From: Flavivirga jejuensis
GTDB taxonomy: Bacteria > Bacteroidota > Bacteroidia > Flavobacteriales > Flavobacteriaceae
Length of the DNA stretch: 64,000 bases
Reading direction: 5' to 3'
Assembly: GCF_030540765.1 (NCBI RefSeq)
Contig: NZ_JAUOEL010000001.1
Span: 310,001 to 374,000, forward strand
Both the position numbers and the translations under genes were made by a program. Below the pieces are notes generated by a model. It did not search any database, was not told the DNA's origin, and was given only the letters and a program-made list of their open reading frames with translations. How positions within the stretch are numbered: position 1 is the first letter of the stretch; every line of letters begins with the position of its first letter. Below are positions 8,887 to 17,237 of the stretch, in pieces.

Positions 8887-8985
8887 AAATAAAATAGTTT
8901 CTACAACTTAAATATATGTAAAATTTTACATATAATGAAGGAAAAATCTATTTTTATATAGGAAAAAGAATACATTTCAAAGAAA

Positions 8986-10050
8986 TTAAAGGTTTTTGAA
9001 ATCTGAATTATTGATAAACTCATAATCCGAAAGAGTTAGTAAAAAGGCTTTTAAATCTGCTTTATCCTGAGCTGAAAGTTGTACACCACCTTGTGCTACT
9101 TTTTTCATTAATGGATCAATAGTTGGTGAGTTTTGTAGACCTTCGCTATAATGATTAATCACTTCATCGATTGTAGCAAATCTACCGTCATGCATATAAG
9201 GCGCAGTGAATGTTAGATTACGTAATGAAGGTGATTTAAATTTTCCATTATCTGCAGGGTCTCCAGTTATTTCACCTAAGCCTAAATCTGTAATTGTGGC
9301 ATCTAAACCATTGTTGTGAAACATATTATCTGTCCACAATGGGTTTTTGTCACTACCATGACAATGAAAACAATCCCCTTTTGTTTCGTCCATAAAAACA
9401 TTAAAACCATTAAGCTCTTCGGAGGTTAAGGTAGCTTCGCCTAAAAGATGTTTATCAAATTTTGAATTGGAAGAAATTAAAGTGCGTTCAAATTGAGCAA
9501 TGGCTTTGGTAACTAAAGAGGAATCTATCGTTGATGTTCCAAATGCTTGTTCGAATAAATTAGGGTATTCTGAGTTTTGTTGTAATTTTTGTTCTACTTG
9601 CATCCATGTATTATGCATTTCCAGAGGATCTGTTACTGGTTGGAAAGCTTGGTGTTCTAAACTAAATACCCGACCATCCCAAAAGAATTTTTCATCATAA
9701 TTCCAAGCTAAATTAAATAAGGGCATGGCGTTACGATTACTAAAAAAACCATCAATGCCATCGCTAAATCGGTCTGTATCAGAAAACGCATTTTCTGGAG
9801 CATGGCAATCTGCACATGCTTGCGTATTGTCTGCAGATAATATGGGGTCGAAAAATAATTTTTTACCCAAAGCAATACCTTCAATTGTTTGTGGATTGTT
9901 TGTTGGAACCACAGGAGAAAGTATATTATCTTGAAAGAGTTGTGGGATTTTTAAGGGGCTTGATGTGGGCACATATGTATCTACATTTTTATTTGAGCAT
10001 GATACACAAATGAAAAATAGCAAGATATAATATGGAACGCATTTAAGCAT
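8986..10050 (-). CDS. MbnH-like dihaem cytochrome c (cytochrome-c peroxidase/MauG family) lipoprotein
   Basis: A 354-residue lipoprotein (lipobox ending at C18) with two haem c motifs, CADCH at 79-83 and CFHCH at 227-231, plus the family segment APYMHDGRFATIDEVINHY near the C-terminus. The CCP/MauG family reduces peroxide or carries out protein oxidation. The gene starts 2 bp after the end of an MbnP-domain gene. In the described MbnP/MbnH pairs the dihaem enzyme converts a tryptophan of MbnP to kynurenine, which creates a copper site. The same role is inferred here from the pairing; plain peroxidase remains possible. Confidence 0.85.
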   Translation of the reverse strand: MLKCVPYYILLFFICVSCSNKNVDTYVPTSSPLKIPQLFQDNILSPVVPTNNPQTIEGIALGKKLFFDPILSADNTQACADCHAPENAFSDTDRFSDGIDGFFSNRNAMPLFNLAWNYDEKFFWDGRVFSLEHQAFQPVTDPLEMHNTWMQVEQKLQQNSEYPNLFEQAFGTSTIDSSLVTKAIAQFERTLISSNSKFDKHLLGEATLTSEELNGFNVFMDETKGDCFHCHGSDKNPLWTDNMFHNNGLDATITDLGLGEITGDPADNGKFKSPSLRNLTFTAPYMHDGRFATIDEVINHYSEGLQNSPTIDPLMKKVAQGGVQLSAQDKADLKAFLLTLSDYEFINNSDFKNL

Positions 10051-10051
10051 T

Positions 10052-10822
10052 TTATTGATTAATTGTGTTTAAACTAAATACGTTTTGACCGTTTTCAAAC
10101 ATCAGTATTTGGGCATTGAAATTTGGCATAAGCGTATTGTTTAAAACATTCAGATCCCAAGCGTTTGGGTTTTTAAACCATTCGGCGATGTTCATGTCAA
10201 TTTCAAAAACAGCATTATTTGTAATGGTAACAGCTCCTAAATCAACTTCAAAAAAAGTATCTTCAAACTCTTGAGTTGTCCCCGAATTATCTACTGCTCT
10301 TATAGTATGATAGGCGTACCCTGTTTCGGTGGTTGTATTGTCAATAAACTTTCCTTCTAATTGCATAAAATGATAGCCACCTCCTAGCATGGCTGGAACG
10401 CTCCAGGAAGTTGAATTTAAATCAGAATAATTACCATTATAATTAGCGTCATTATTAAAGCCAAAAGTGAAGGAAACTTTGCTGTAAGAACCCGTTGGAA
10501 TAGTTGTAATTGGTGTAAAAGACAGGTTTGTATTATTGGTAACATCAACTAAATTATACCCATCAAGAATAAATATTTCTCCATCCGATTTTTGAAATGT
10601 TATACTAGAAATAAGGTATCTTAATTTTGTTATACTTAACTGTTCACCATTAGCATTGGTGTATTGAATTGTGTTAAAATCGGTATTTGTAACTGCTGAT
10701 GCATCCCAATTATGACTAAAATTAAATGTCGCATTTGCTTGAGAAATAGTATCATCATTATCTGAGGTACAGGATAATAATGTGATTAAACTAAAAATAA
10801 GTATATGGACTATTCTTTGCAT
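10052..10822 (-). CDS. MbnP-like domain lipoprotein (putative periplasmic copper-binding protein)
   Basis: A 256-residue lipoprotein (LITLLSC lipobox) whose N-terminal half shows MbnP family traits: ATFNFSHNWDA, then ANGEQLSITKLRYLISSITF, then GYNLVDVTNNT, and a central SKVSF-type FGFNNDANYNG segment with MLGGGYHFMQLEG. Candidate tryptophans for oxidation to kynurenine include those in SHNWDAS, STSWSVP and IAEWFKNPNAW. It is 2 bp from the dihaem partner gene. The domain call is fairly secure; copper binding is inferred from the family. Confidence 0.8.
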   Translation of the reverse strand: MQRIVHILIFSLITLLSCTSDNDDTISQANATFNFSHNWDASAVTNTDFNTIQYTNANGEQLSITKLRYLISSITFQKSDGEIFILDGYNLVDVTNNTNLSFTPITTIPTGSYSKVSFTFGFNNDANYNGNYSDLNSTSWSVPAMLGGGYHFMQLEGKFIDNTTTETGYAYHTIRAVDNSGTTQEFEDTFFEVDLGAVTITNNAVFEIDMNIAEWFKNPNAWDLNVLNNTLMPNFNAQILMFENGQNVFSLNTINQ

Positions 10823-10823
10823 T

Positions 10824-12164
10824 TTATTTTATTTTAAAAATTAATAAATCTGTGAATCCTTTATTTTCTGGAATATCGCCATTTGAGCTATTAGATTCTC
10901 CGACAACAATAATACTTTTGTCATCAAGCTCAATGGCATCATATGCAAAATCAATATCGGAACCTCCAATGGTTTTTTGCCATTCTAGGATTGCATTAGC
11001 ATCAATTTTTACAACCCAGGCATCATTTTGTCCGTTGTTATTTGAAAGATTTCCGTCTGAACTTCTTGAGCTTCCAGAAATAATGAACCCATTATCTTGA
11101 GTTTTAGAAATAGAGCGCCCAACATCAAAACTAGTACCGCCAATCGTTTTCTCCCAGATTAAATTTCCCGTTGGAGATATTTTAATAACCCATAAATCGG
11201 CAGCACCAAGATTGTTTGAAATGTCTAAATCTTTACTTCTAGTATCTCCAACAATAATATAGTTGCCATCTCCAGAACTTGTTATGGCTCGTGCTTCATC
11301 AATTTCTGAACCACCAAAAGATTTTTCCCAAATTAATGCTCCAATTTCAGATATTTTAATGACCCAAAAATCATAAGATCCTTTGTTTTCTTTTATGTCG
11401 ATATCATCACTATCTGAAGATCCTACAATAATATAGCCATTATCATCCGTTTGAATAACATCATAAGGGGTGTCTGTATAAGTGCCGCCAAAAAATTTAC
11501 TCCATTGTTTTTCGCCAGAAGCATTGAGTTTAATAGCCCAATAATCACCGCCAGCATGTTTTTTTGAAACTAAAGATTTACTGTTTCCTTCACCATTTGA
11601 AGCCGTGACATCTAAAACGCCTGTTAAGAGATAACCGCTATCTTTTGTTTCAATTATTGAAATACCACTATCTGCTCCAGAAAAACCAAAAGATTTTTGC
11701 CATAACATGGAACCCTCAATATTTAATTTTGAAACCCAAAAATCGTTAGAACCAGAATTATCGGTTACTGCACCATCGTTACTTGAACTAAATCCAATAA
11801 TTGCGAAACCACTATCTTTTGTTTGGATAATTTTGTTACCTCTATCATCATCACTGCCTCCATAAGTTTTTTGCCATTGTAAATTATTGTTGGCGTCAAA
11901 TTTAAGAAGCCAATAATCAAAAGATTCATTTTGCTTATCGGTTATATCGTCGTTTATACTTTGTGTATACCCCAAAATAGCATACCCACCATCATTTGTT
12001 TTGGTAATGGATTGTGCACTTTCGTTTAAAGAACCTCCGTAGATTTCTATTTCTGAGATTATTTGGGTTGTATTTAAATTATTAGAATCGTCTGAAGAAC
12101 AATTTAATAAAGTCATAAATGTGACTAAAACATAAAGACTAATATTAAATTTTATTTGTATCAT
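10824..12164 (-). CDS. Lipoprotein with about seven beta-propeller-type repeats
   Basis: A 446-residue lipoprotein (lipobox MTLLNC). About seven ~55-residue repeats follow the pattern GGS-x-D-x(4)-I-x(2)-T-x-D-x-G-(Y/F)-x-I-x-G-x-S-x(2)-DGD, then a D-F/Y-W-V-x-K acidic-to-aromatic turn and W-x-K-x(2)-GG. Seven such units would form a closed propeller. No catalytic motif is visible. It lies 1 bp from the MbnP gene, within the same minus-strand operon, and may be an extracellular binding or scaffold protein. Confidence 0.75.
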   Translation of the reverse strand: MIQIKFNISLYVLVTFMTLLNCSSDDSNNLNTTQIISEIEIYGGSLNESAQSITKTNDGGYAILGYTQSINDDITDKQNESFDYWLLKFDANNNLQWQKTYGGSDDDRGNKIIQTKDSGFAIIGFSSSNDGAVTDNSGSNDFWVSKLNIEGSMLWQKSFGFSGADSGISIIETKDSGYLLTGVLDVTASNGEGNSKSLVSKKHAGGDYWAIKLNASGEKQWSKFFGGTYTDTPYDVIQTDDNGYIIVGSSDSDDIDIKENKGSYDFWVIKISEIGALIWEKSFGGSEIDEARAITSSGDGNYIIVGDTRSKDLDISNNLGAADLWVIKISPTGNLIWEKTIGGTSFDVGRSISKTQDNGFIISGSSRSSDGNLSNNNGQNDAWVVKIDANAILEWQKTIGGSDIDFAYDAIELDDKSIIVVGESNSSNGDIPENKGFTDLLIFKIK

Positions 12165-12184
12165 AAGAATTTGCTTATTAAATG

Positions 12185-13447
12185 CTATAAGTCACTTTTC
12201 CTTACTATAAATAAGCCTTTTTCAATATCACTAATAACAATATTTCCACTTTCAAAATAAGGATAAACACTCCACACGCCATTAAAATTCGCATTATCAT
12301 CAGCTGGGTATGTGTCAAAATAACCAATTTCGGTCATGGAATCAGTTGAAGAATCAATATTAGAAATATCAAGGACTCTTAACCCAGCTCTATAATTTGC
12401 TAAATAGTAAGTGTCTTCTTTAACATAGCCATTATGATCAATGGCGAGTGTTGGACCAAAATAGGTAGATGATAAAACAGGGTTGTCGAGGTCGTTAAAA
12501 TCAAACACTATGGTTTTAGTATTATTCCCAAAAAATTGTTCATCAAGTTCATCTCCCAAAATAAAATATCGTTGATTTTTGGCAAACCAACCTTGGTGTG
12601 TATAACCAGAATTAGGGTATGTAACATCTGAGATGAATTGTGGATTTGCCTTATCGGTTACATCAATAATAACAACTTTGTTAGTTCCAGAGGTAGTCCC
12701 GTTACTGCCAATATAAATTTCACGCCCAGTATAATCTGAATCGGGGCCACTATAAGTTACAACTTGCGCATCATGTGAATAACCATCTGCATCGTAACCA
12801 CCAGCACTAACTGGATTTAAAGGATCTGAAATGTCTATAAAGTTAGGGCCTCCATTAAACGTATTACAGCCAACCAAATACGCAAAGCCTTTATCTTCAT
12901 TAATTACTATATTGTGGCAACTTCCAACACCATTATAAAGAGCATCGGTTGAGAAAACTTCTGGTGGGTTTGCAACATTGCGTAATCGAGTTAAATCAAA
13001 TACTTGCATGCCATGTGCACCAACAAGATCAGCAACTATGAAAGCATAATTGTTATAAACTTTAACATCTCTCCAAGAATTGTCAACCGTTTCTGTTGGT
13101 AGATTCCCTAAATATAGGGGATTTGCTGGGTCTGTAATATCAATAAAAGCAACATTTGTGTTTGTTGCTAATATAGCGTATTCATTTCCAGTAGTAAGAT
13201 CTGTCCAACCCCAAGAGTCGTTACCAGCATCAGCATCAAATATGTCTAGAGATAAATGTGCTATTAAATCATAACCGTTACATGGGTAAATATCTGCGAA
13301 ACCATTTATGCAAGGTGCTAATGTTTCAGTTTCAGTTTCAAGAATAGGGATATTATTATTTCTGTCACAAGATTGTACAGATAAAAATAATAGATAGCTT
13401 AAAATAGAGGCTTTAATAAAACGAATACTTTTTTTTAAGTAATTCAT
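12185..13447 (-). CDS. LVIVD-repeat (choice-of-anchor B type) lipoprotein
   Basis: A 420-residue lipoprotein (lipobox SVQSC) with repeated LVIVD-like units such as VAFIDITDPANPLYLGNL, MQVFDLTRLRNV, NFIDISDPLNPVSAGGY and KVVIIDVTDKANPQFISDV. These form a beta-propeller. The HDGY-type segments SHDAQVVTYSGPD and IDHNGYVKEDTYYLANYRAGLRVLDI are typical of the choice-of-anchor B family, normally surface-exposed. First gene of the four-gene operon ending with the dihaem cytochrome; its role there is unknown. Confidence 0.8.
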   Translation of the reverse strand: MNYLKKSIRFIKASILSYLLFLSVQSCDRNNNIPILETETETLAPCINGFADIYPCNGYDLIAHLSLDIFDADAGNDSWGWTDLTTGNEYAILATNTNVAFIDITDPANPLYLGNLPTETVDNSWRDVKVYNNYAFIVADLVGAHGMQVFDLTRLRNVANPPEVFSTDALYNGVGSCHNIVINEDKGFAYLVGCNTFNGGPNFIDISDPLNPVSAGGYDADGYSHDAQVVTYSGPDSDYTGREIYIGSNGTTSGTNKVVIIDVTDKANPQFISDVTYPNSGYTHQGWFAKNQRYFILGDELDEQFFGNNTKTIVFDFNDLDNPVLSSTYFGPTLAIDHNGYVKEDTYYLANYRAGLRVLDISNIDSSTDSMTEIGYFDTYPADDNANFNGVWSVYPYFESGNIVISDIEKGLFIVRKSDL

Positions 13448-13720
13448 GTTAGCATTTTTTTTGGTTAGTTCTTTTTCTTTTTCAAAGTATAGAATTCGTT
13501 TGAATTTTTTAGTGTTTAATTGAAACGAATTCTATAACAAACATATTGCTTATAATGTAAGTTAGCTAATGTAAAATAATAAAATTAACTTGATTAAAAC
13601 TTATAAGGTATGTGCTTTTATCGATTTTTATATTAAAAATGAAAGATGGTTTATACAATTTGAGATTGGTTTTGTACTATTTAATATTAAAAGTTTATTC
13701 ATTTATATATTTAAGCTTCT

Positions 13721-13728
13721 TATTTTTG
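13721..13728 (+). promoter_or_regulatory. Promoter -7 box of thiL
   Basis: TATTTTTG matches TAnnTTTG only 4 bp before the thiL ATG at 13733. If used, the transcript would be nearly leaderless. The 285-bp gap upstream is shared with the divergent lipoprotein operon and is otherwise AT-rich without visible operator. Confidence 0.5.
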
Positions 13729-13732
13729 CGTC

Positions 13733-14779
13733 ATGATAGAAGATAAAAATCAAGAGAGAACTCAATTAAGTGATTTGGGAGAATTTGGACTTATAGATCA
13801 TCTCACCAAGAATTTTAAAATTAATCATAAATCGACAGTTAAAAGTATTGGAGATGATGCTGCTGTTTTAGATTTTAAAAGTAAAAAAATGGTTGTCACA
13901 ACCGATTTACTTATAGAAGGTGTACATTTTGATTTAAGCTACATGCCTTTAAAGCATTTAGGATATAAGGCGGTTATTGTAAATTTATCTGATGTGTATG
14001 CTATGAATGCAAAAGCGACACAAATTACAGTCTCTATAGCGGTGTCTAATAGGTTTCCGTTAGAGGCTCTTGAGGATTTGTATGCAGGAATAGAAACTGC
14101 TGCAAAGATTTATAATATCGATGTTGTTGGAGGAGACACAACATCTTCTTTAACAGGGTTGTTAATTTCTGTAACAGCTATTGGGGAAATTGAGAATAAT
14201 AATGAAGTATACAGGGATGGTGCTAAACCTAACGATTTATTGGTAGTTACAGGAGATTTAGGAGCTGCTTATATGGGATTACAGGTGCTCGAACGCGAAA
14301 AAGAAGTGTACAAAGTGAATCCTAATAGCCAGCCTGATTTGGAACTTTATTCTTATATTATAGAACGTCAATTGAAGCCCGAAGCTCGAAAGGATATTAT
14401 TAAACTATTAAAAGATTTAGAAGTAAAACCATCTTCAATGATTGATATAAGTGATGGTTTATCTTCCGAGATTATACATTTATGTAAGCAGAGTAAAGTG
14501 GGTTGTGATTTGTATGAAGAAAAAATTCCGTTAGATCCACAGGTAATTTCAACTTGCGAAGAGTTTAATATTGATAGTACGACGGTTGCTTTAAATGGGG
14601 GTGAGGATTATGAACTGTTATTCACAGTTTCTCAAGAGGACTATCCTAAAATAAAAGCAAATCCTAACCTCACTGTAATTGGATATGTGAAAGAAGAGCA
14701 AGCAGGTATACATCTAGTAACTAGAGCAGATACTCAAATACCTATTAAAGCTCAGGGTTGGAAAAATTTCAATGCTTAA
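13733..14779 (+). CDS. thiL: Thiamine-monophosphate kinase
   Basis: ThiL (348 aa) phosphorylates thiamine monophosphate to the cofactor thiamine diphosphate. Family motifs are intact: LGEFGLIDHL at the N-terminus, then IGDDAAVLDF, the metal-binding TTDLLIEGVHFD, then GYKAVIVNLSDVYAMNA and VVGGDTTSS, and near the C-terminus MIDISDGLSSEI with NGGEDYELLF. No other thiamine gene is adjacent. It ends 11 bp inside the convergent small gene downstream. Confidence 0.96.
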   Translation: MIEDKNQERTQLSDLGEFGLIDHLTKNFKINHKSTVKSIGDDAAVLDFKSKKMVVTTDLLIEGVHFDLSYMPLKHLGYKAVIVNLSDVYAMNAKATQITVSIAVSNRFPLEALEDLYAGIETAAKIYNIDVVGGDTTSSLTGLLISVTAIGEIENNNEVYRDGAKPNDLLVVTGDLGAAYMGLQVLEREKEVYKVNPNSQPDLELYSYIIERQLKPEARKDIIKLLKDLEVKPSSMIDISDGLSSEIIHLCKQSKVGCDLYEEKIPLDPQVISTCEEFNIDSTTVALNGGEDYELLFTVSQEDYPKIKANPNLTVIGYVKEEQAGIHLVTRADTQIPIKAQGWKNFNA

Positions 14780-15107
14780 ATACTAACAGATTCGATAAAT
14801 CTACAGATGCATGTAGCTCATCGTCCGATTTTACTTTATGCTTAATGTGAATATATTCTATGTCATCATTAGTTATATCCAAGTGTTGCTTAAGATTAAG
14901 ACTTGATCTCATATGTCGTTTCATATGAATGTGTTCCAAAACGTCGTTTATTTCCTTGAATTCAGGTGTAAGTTCTGTTAAGTATCCGTTTTCGTTGGTG
15001 GTGAGTTGCTTATTGCAGTTTTTGCAGGTGTACTCTTTTACATGGTACGTAACATCCCGCGTTACTTGGAAATTATGTCCAAATACCTTGCAATGGATAT
15101 TTTTCAT
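14769..15107 (-). CDS. Small Cys/His protein, paralogue of the 88-aa gene next to it
   Basis: A 112-residue protein: HCKVFGHNFQVTRDVTYHVK, then YTCKNCNKQLTTNENGYLTEL, then TPEFKEINDVLEHIHMKR. The Cys-x3-GH and Cys-x2-Cys pairs could bind zinc. The first 60 residues match the gene at 15180-15446 almost position for position, so the two are a recent tandem duplication, with this copy carrying about 30 extra C-terminal residues. It overlaps the 3' end of thiL by 11 bp, tail to tail. Function unknown. Confidence 0.75.
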   Translation of the reverse strand: MKNIHCKVFGHNFQVTRDVTYHVKEYTCKNCNKQLTTNENGYLTELTPEFKEINDVLEHIHMKRHMRSSLNLKQHLDITNDDIEYIHIKHKVKSDDELHASVDLSNLLVFKH

Positions 15108-15179
15108 TTAGTGCTATTAGATTAATCAGTTAGAGTTTATTAAAATATTAAAAAACAATCAGACATAATCAACAACTTG

Positions 15180-15446
15180 TTAGTAAATCGACGAAGCGAT
15201 CGTTTTCTTCTTTGAACGTTCCATTCTTGAGGTGTGTATACGTTCTAAAATGACATTTATCTCTTTAAACTTGGGTGTTAGTTCGATTAAATGACCATTA
15301 CTATTTGTCGTCAATTGTTTTTTGCAATGAGAACAAGTATATTCTTTAACATGGTAAGTTACTTTTTTAGTTACTTGATAATGATGACCAAAAAGGTTGC
15401 AGTACATTTTAGGAATAAATGTAGGTTTGTTAGTAGGTTTGCTCAT
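15180..15446 (-). CDS. Small Cys/His protein, tandem paralogue
   Basis: An 88-residue protein with YCNLFGHHYQVTKKVTYHVK, then YTCSHCKKQLTTNSNGHLIEL and TPKFKEINVILERIHTSR. The same spacing of Cys, Gly-His and CxxC as its neighbour and as the gene at 8683-8886. The polybasic tail (MERSKKKT) differs. No signal peptide. Possibly a small zinc-binding cytoplasmic protein; no partner genes suggest a pathway. Confidence 0.75.
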   Translation of the reverse strand: MSKPTNKPTFIPKMYCNLFGHHYQVTKKVTYHVKEYTCSHCKKQLTTNSNGHLIELTPKFKEINVILERIHTSRMERSKKKTIASSIY

Positions 15447-15504
15447 GGTATTAAATTTAGGAGCAATAAATCTAAAGTAAAAAAATCAATAAAACGACAA
15501 AGCG

Positions 15505-16284
15505 TTATGTATTTTCGATGAAATGCGTGATTGTGTATGAAAATTCACTTTTATTTTCAATATGACTCATGTGTCCGTCGGGAAACTCTACGATTTCTAC
15601 ATCCGTATTTTTTGTTTGAGAGATTAATGAGTTATAATCTAGCACAGGATCTTTTCTGCTAATAATGAACATTTTTTTAAAAGGTGTAAAATGTAGAAGG
15701 GCTTCTCTATCATCTCTAATTTTCATTCCTTCAAGAGCTGCGACTATACCTTGTAAAGGCGTTTTTAAGGCTTCTTTTTTTATGTGCTTTATTTTTTCTG
15801 AAAAAATGGTTCTGTTTTTTGGTCTAAATAGATTAGAGATCGCCATTCTAATAAACATTTTGTGGTTTTGTTTAACAGCAATTATAGCTCGATCTCTATT
15901 CTTTTTCTTTTCATCGGTATCTGCATTAGCGGTAGAGTTCATAAGGCATAATCCTTTCAATGCGTCTGGATTTTTTTCCGCGAATGCGAGAGCCACGTAG
16001 CCTCCCATAGAATGTCCGATAAAAGTGGAACGGCGAATTTTTAAATGTTTCAAAACCACTAGAACTACTTCGGCCATAAGTTCCATAGTGTGTATGTAGC
16101 CCAGGCATTCGGTTTTTCCGTGACCTAGTAAATCGATACAAATGATTCTGTTTTTTTTTGATAATGTTGGAATAAAAGGATCCCACATTGAAGCGTTTTC
16201 TAAAAATCCATGAAGTAAGACAACCGCGTTCCCTTTTCCAGTATCGGTATAAAAAACATTTATGCCTTTGTATTGTAAAATCAT
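15505..16284 (-). CDS. Alpha/beta hydrolase
   Basis: A 259-residue single-domain hydrolase. The oxyanion-hole HGF motif is in VVLLHGFLENASMW, the nucleophile elbow in FIGHSMGGYVAL (Ser at about 93), the acid probably in SRKDPVLDY, and the catalytic His in FPDGHMSHIE. No signal peptide, so cytoplasmic. Such enzymes cleave esters, thioesters or C-C bonds; the substrate cannot be told. It ends 13 bp from the next minus-strand gene and may be co-transcribed with it. Confidence 0.85.
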   Translation of the reverse strand: MILQYKGINVFYTDTGKGNAVVLLHGFLENASMWDPFIPTLSKKNRIICIDLLGHGKTECLGYIHTMELMAEVVLVVLKHLKIRRSTFIGHSMGGYVALAFAEKNPDALKGLCLMNSTANADTDEKKKNRDRAIIAVKQNHKMFIRMAISNLFRPKNRTIFSEKIKHIKKEALKTPLQGIVAALEGMKIRDDREALLHFTPFKKMFIISRKDPVLDYNSLISQTKNTDVEIVEFPDGHMSHIENKSEFSYTITHFIENT

Positions 16285-16297
16285 TGAAATAAGTACG

Positions 16298-16954
16298 CTA
16301 GGATTTTACTTTTTTAATAGCAGCGAAGGCTTTATCTACATATTCATCTTCTACCAGAATTGTAAATTCATTTGTGGTTGAAATGACTTCGTAAAGAACA
16401 ACGCCTTCCCAGGCTAAACGTTTAAAAAAATGATAATATAAGCCAGCAATTTTAGAGTTGTCTTGAGGAAGGTTTATACTAATTGCAGATAATCCATCTT
16501 GTATTGCCAGGAATGTTTCTTTTTTTAATTGATCGATAATAAAGTCTTTTAAGCTGCTGGAAATTATAATGTTACTTTCGTGAATACCTCTTGTAAACGT
16601 ATAAAATAATTTTGATTCTTGATTGATCCTATCTAGAATTTTGGCATGATTATCAATAATAGTGTCAGAATTTTTAACGGTAAAGTCTGTTAGGTTAGAA
16701 CGTACAGTTATATCTCCTAAATTCTGGATAACCCGTTTCATTTTTATGGAATTGCTTAACGTCGTTGGCGGATTGTATCGTCTTAAAGCCATCATGATAG
16801 CGCCAGGTTTAACATCTTTTTTAAGCATTTTGCTAATAGGTTCTGTTAATTCAATGGCTAAGGCGCTAAAGTTTATGATATTTCTAGATAGCGCCTCTTC
16901 TAAATAAGGCTGCGTTATTAAAATATCTTCAACACAGTTAGATACAGTTTTCAT
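16298..16954 (-). CDS. Conserved protein with ACT-like C-terminus, divergent from lysC
   Basis: A 218-residue cytoplasmic protein. The N-terminal part (VEDILITQPYLEEALSRNIIN, then KPGAIMMALRRY) is helical and of unknown function. The second half contains IIISSSLKDFIIDQLKK and the ending NEFTILVEDEYVDKAFAAIKKV, which resembles ACT domains such as those at the C-terminus of aspartate kinases. It lies head to head with lysC across a 283-bp gap, so a regulatory link to aspartate kinase is a reasonable but unproven inference. Confidence 0.65.
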   Translation of the reverse strand: MKTVSNCVEDILITQPYLEEALSRNIINFSALAIELTEPISKMLKKDVKPGAIMMALRRYNPPTTLSNSIKMKRVIQNLGDITVRSNLTDFTVKNSDTIIDNHAKILDRINQESKLFYTFTRGIHESNIIISSSLKDFIIDQLKKETFLAIQDGLSAISINLPQDNSKIAGLYYHFFKRLAWEGVVLYEVISTTNEFTILVEDEYVDKAFAAIKKVKS

Positions 16955-17237
16955 GTGCTTATGTTTATTGCTTTTTAACGGTTGTACTTCGACAATATTT
17001 TTGTCAAATATTGATTTGTATATTCCATTCCAAAATATATTTTGTTCTCGATAATGTTCAACATAAGTTGGTCATTAAAGGTGTGTAACATCTATTATAT
17101 CAATAACATTAGTCTTAAATTATTGCTACGGGTGTTTAGTGTTAATTATTTAACATTATGTGCAAAAATAATCTTTTTTTTAAATAAATATAGTTATTGG
17201 GTTAAGGAGTTTTAGTTTTACAGTTAAATTGACGTAA

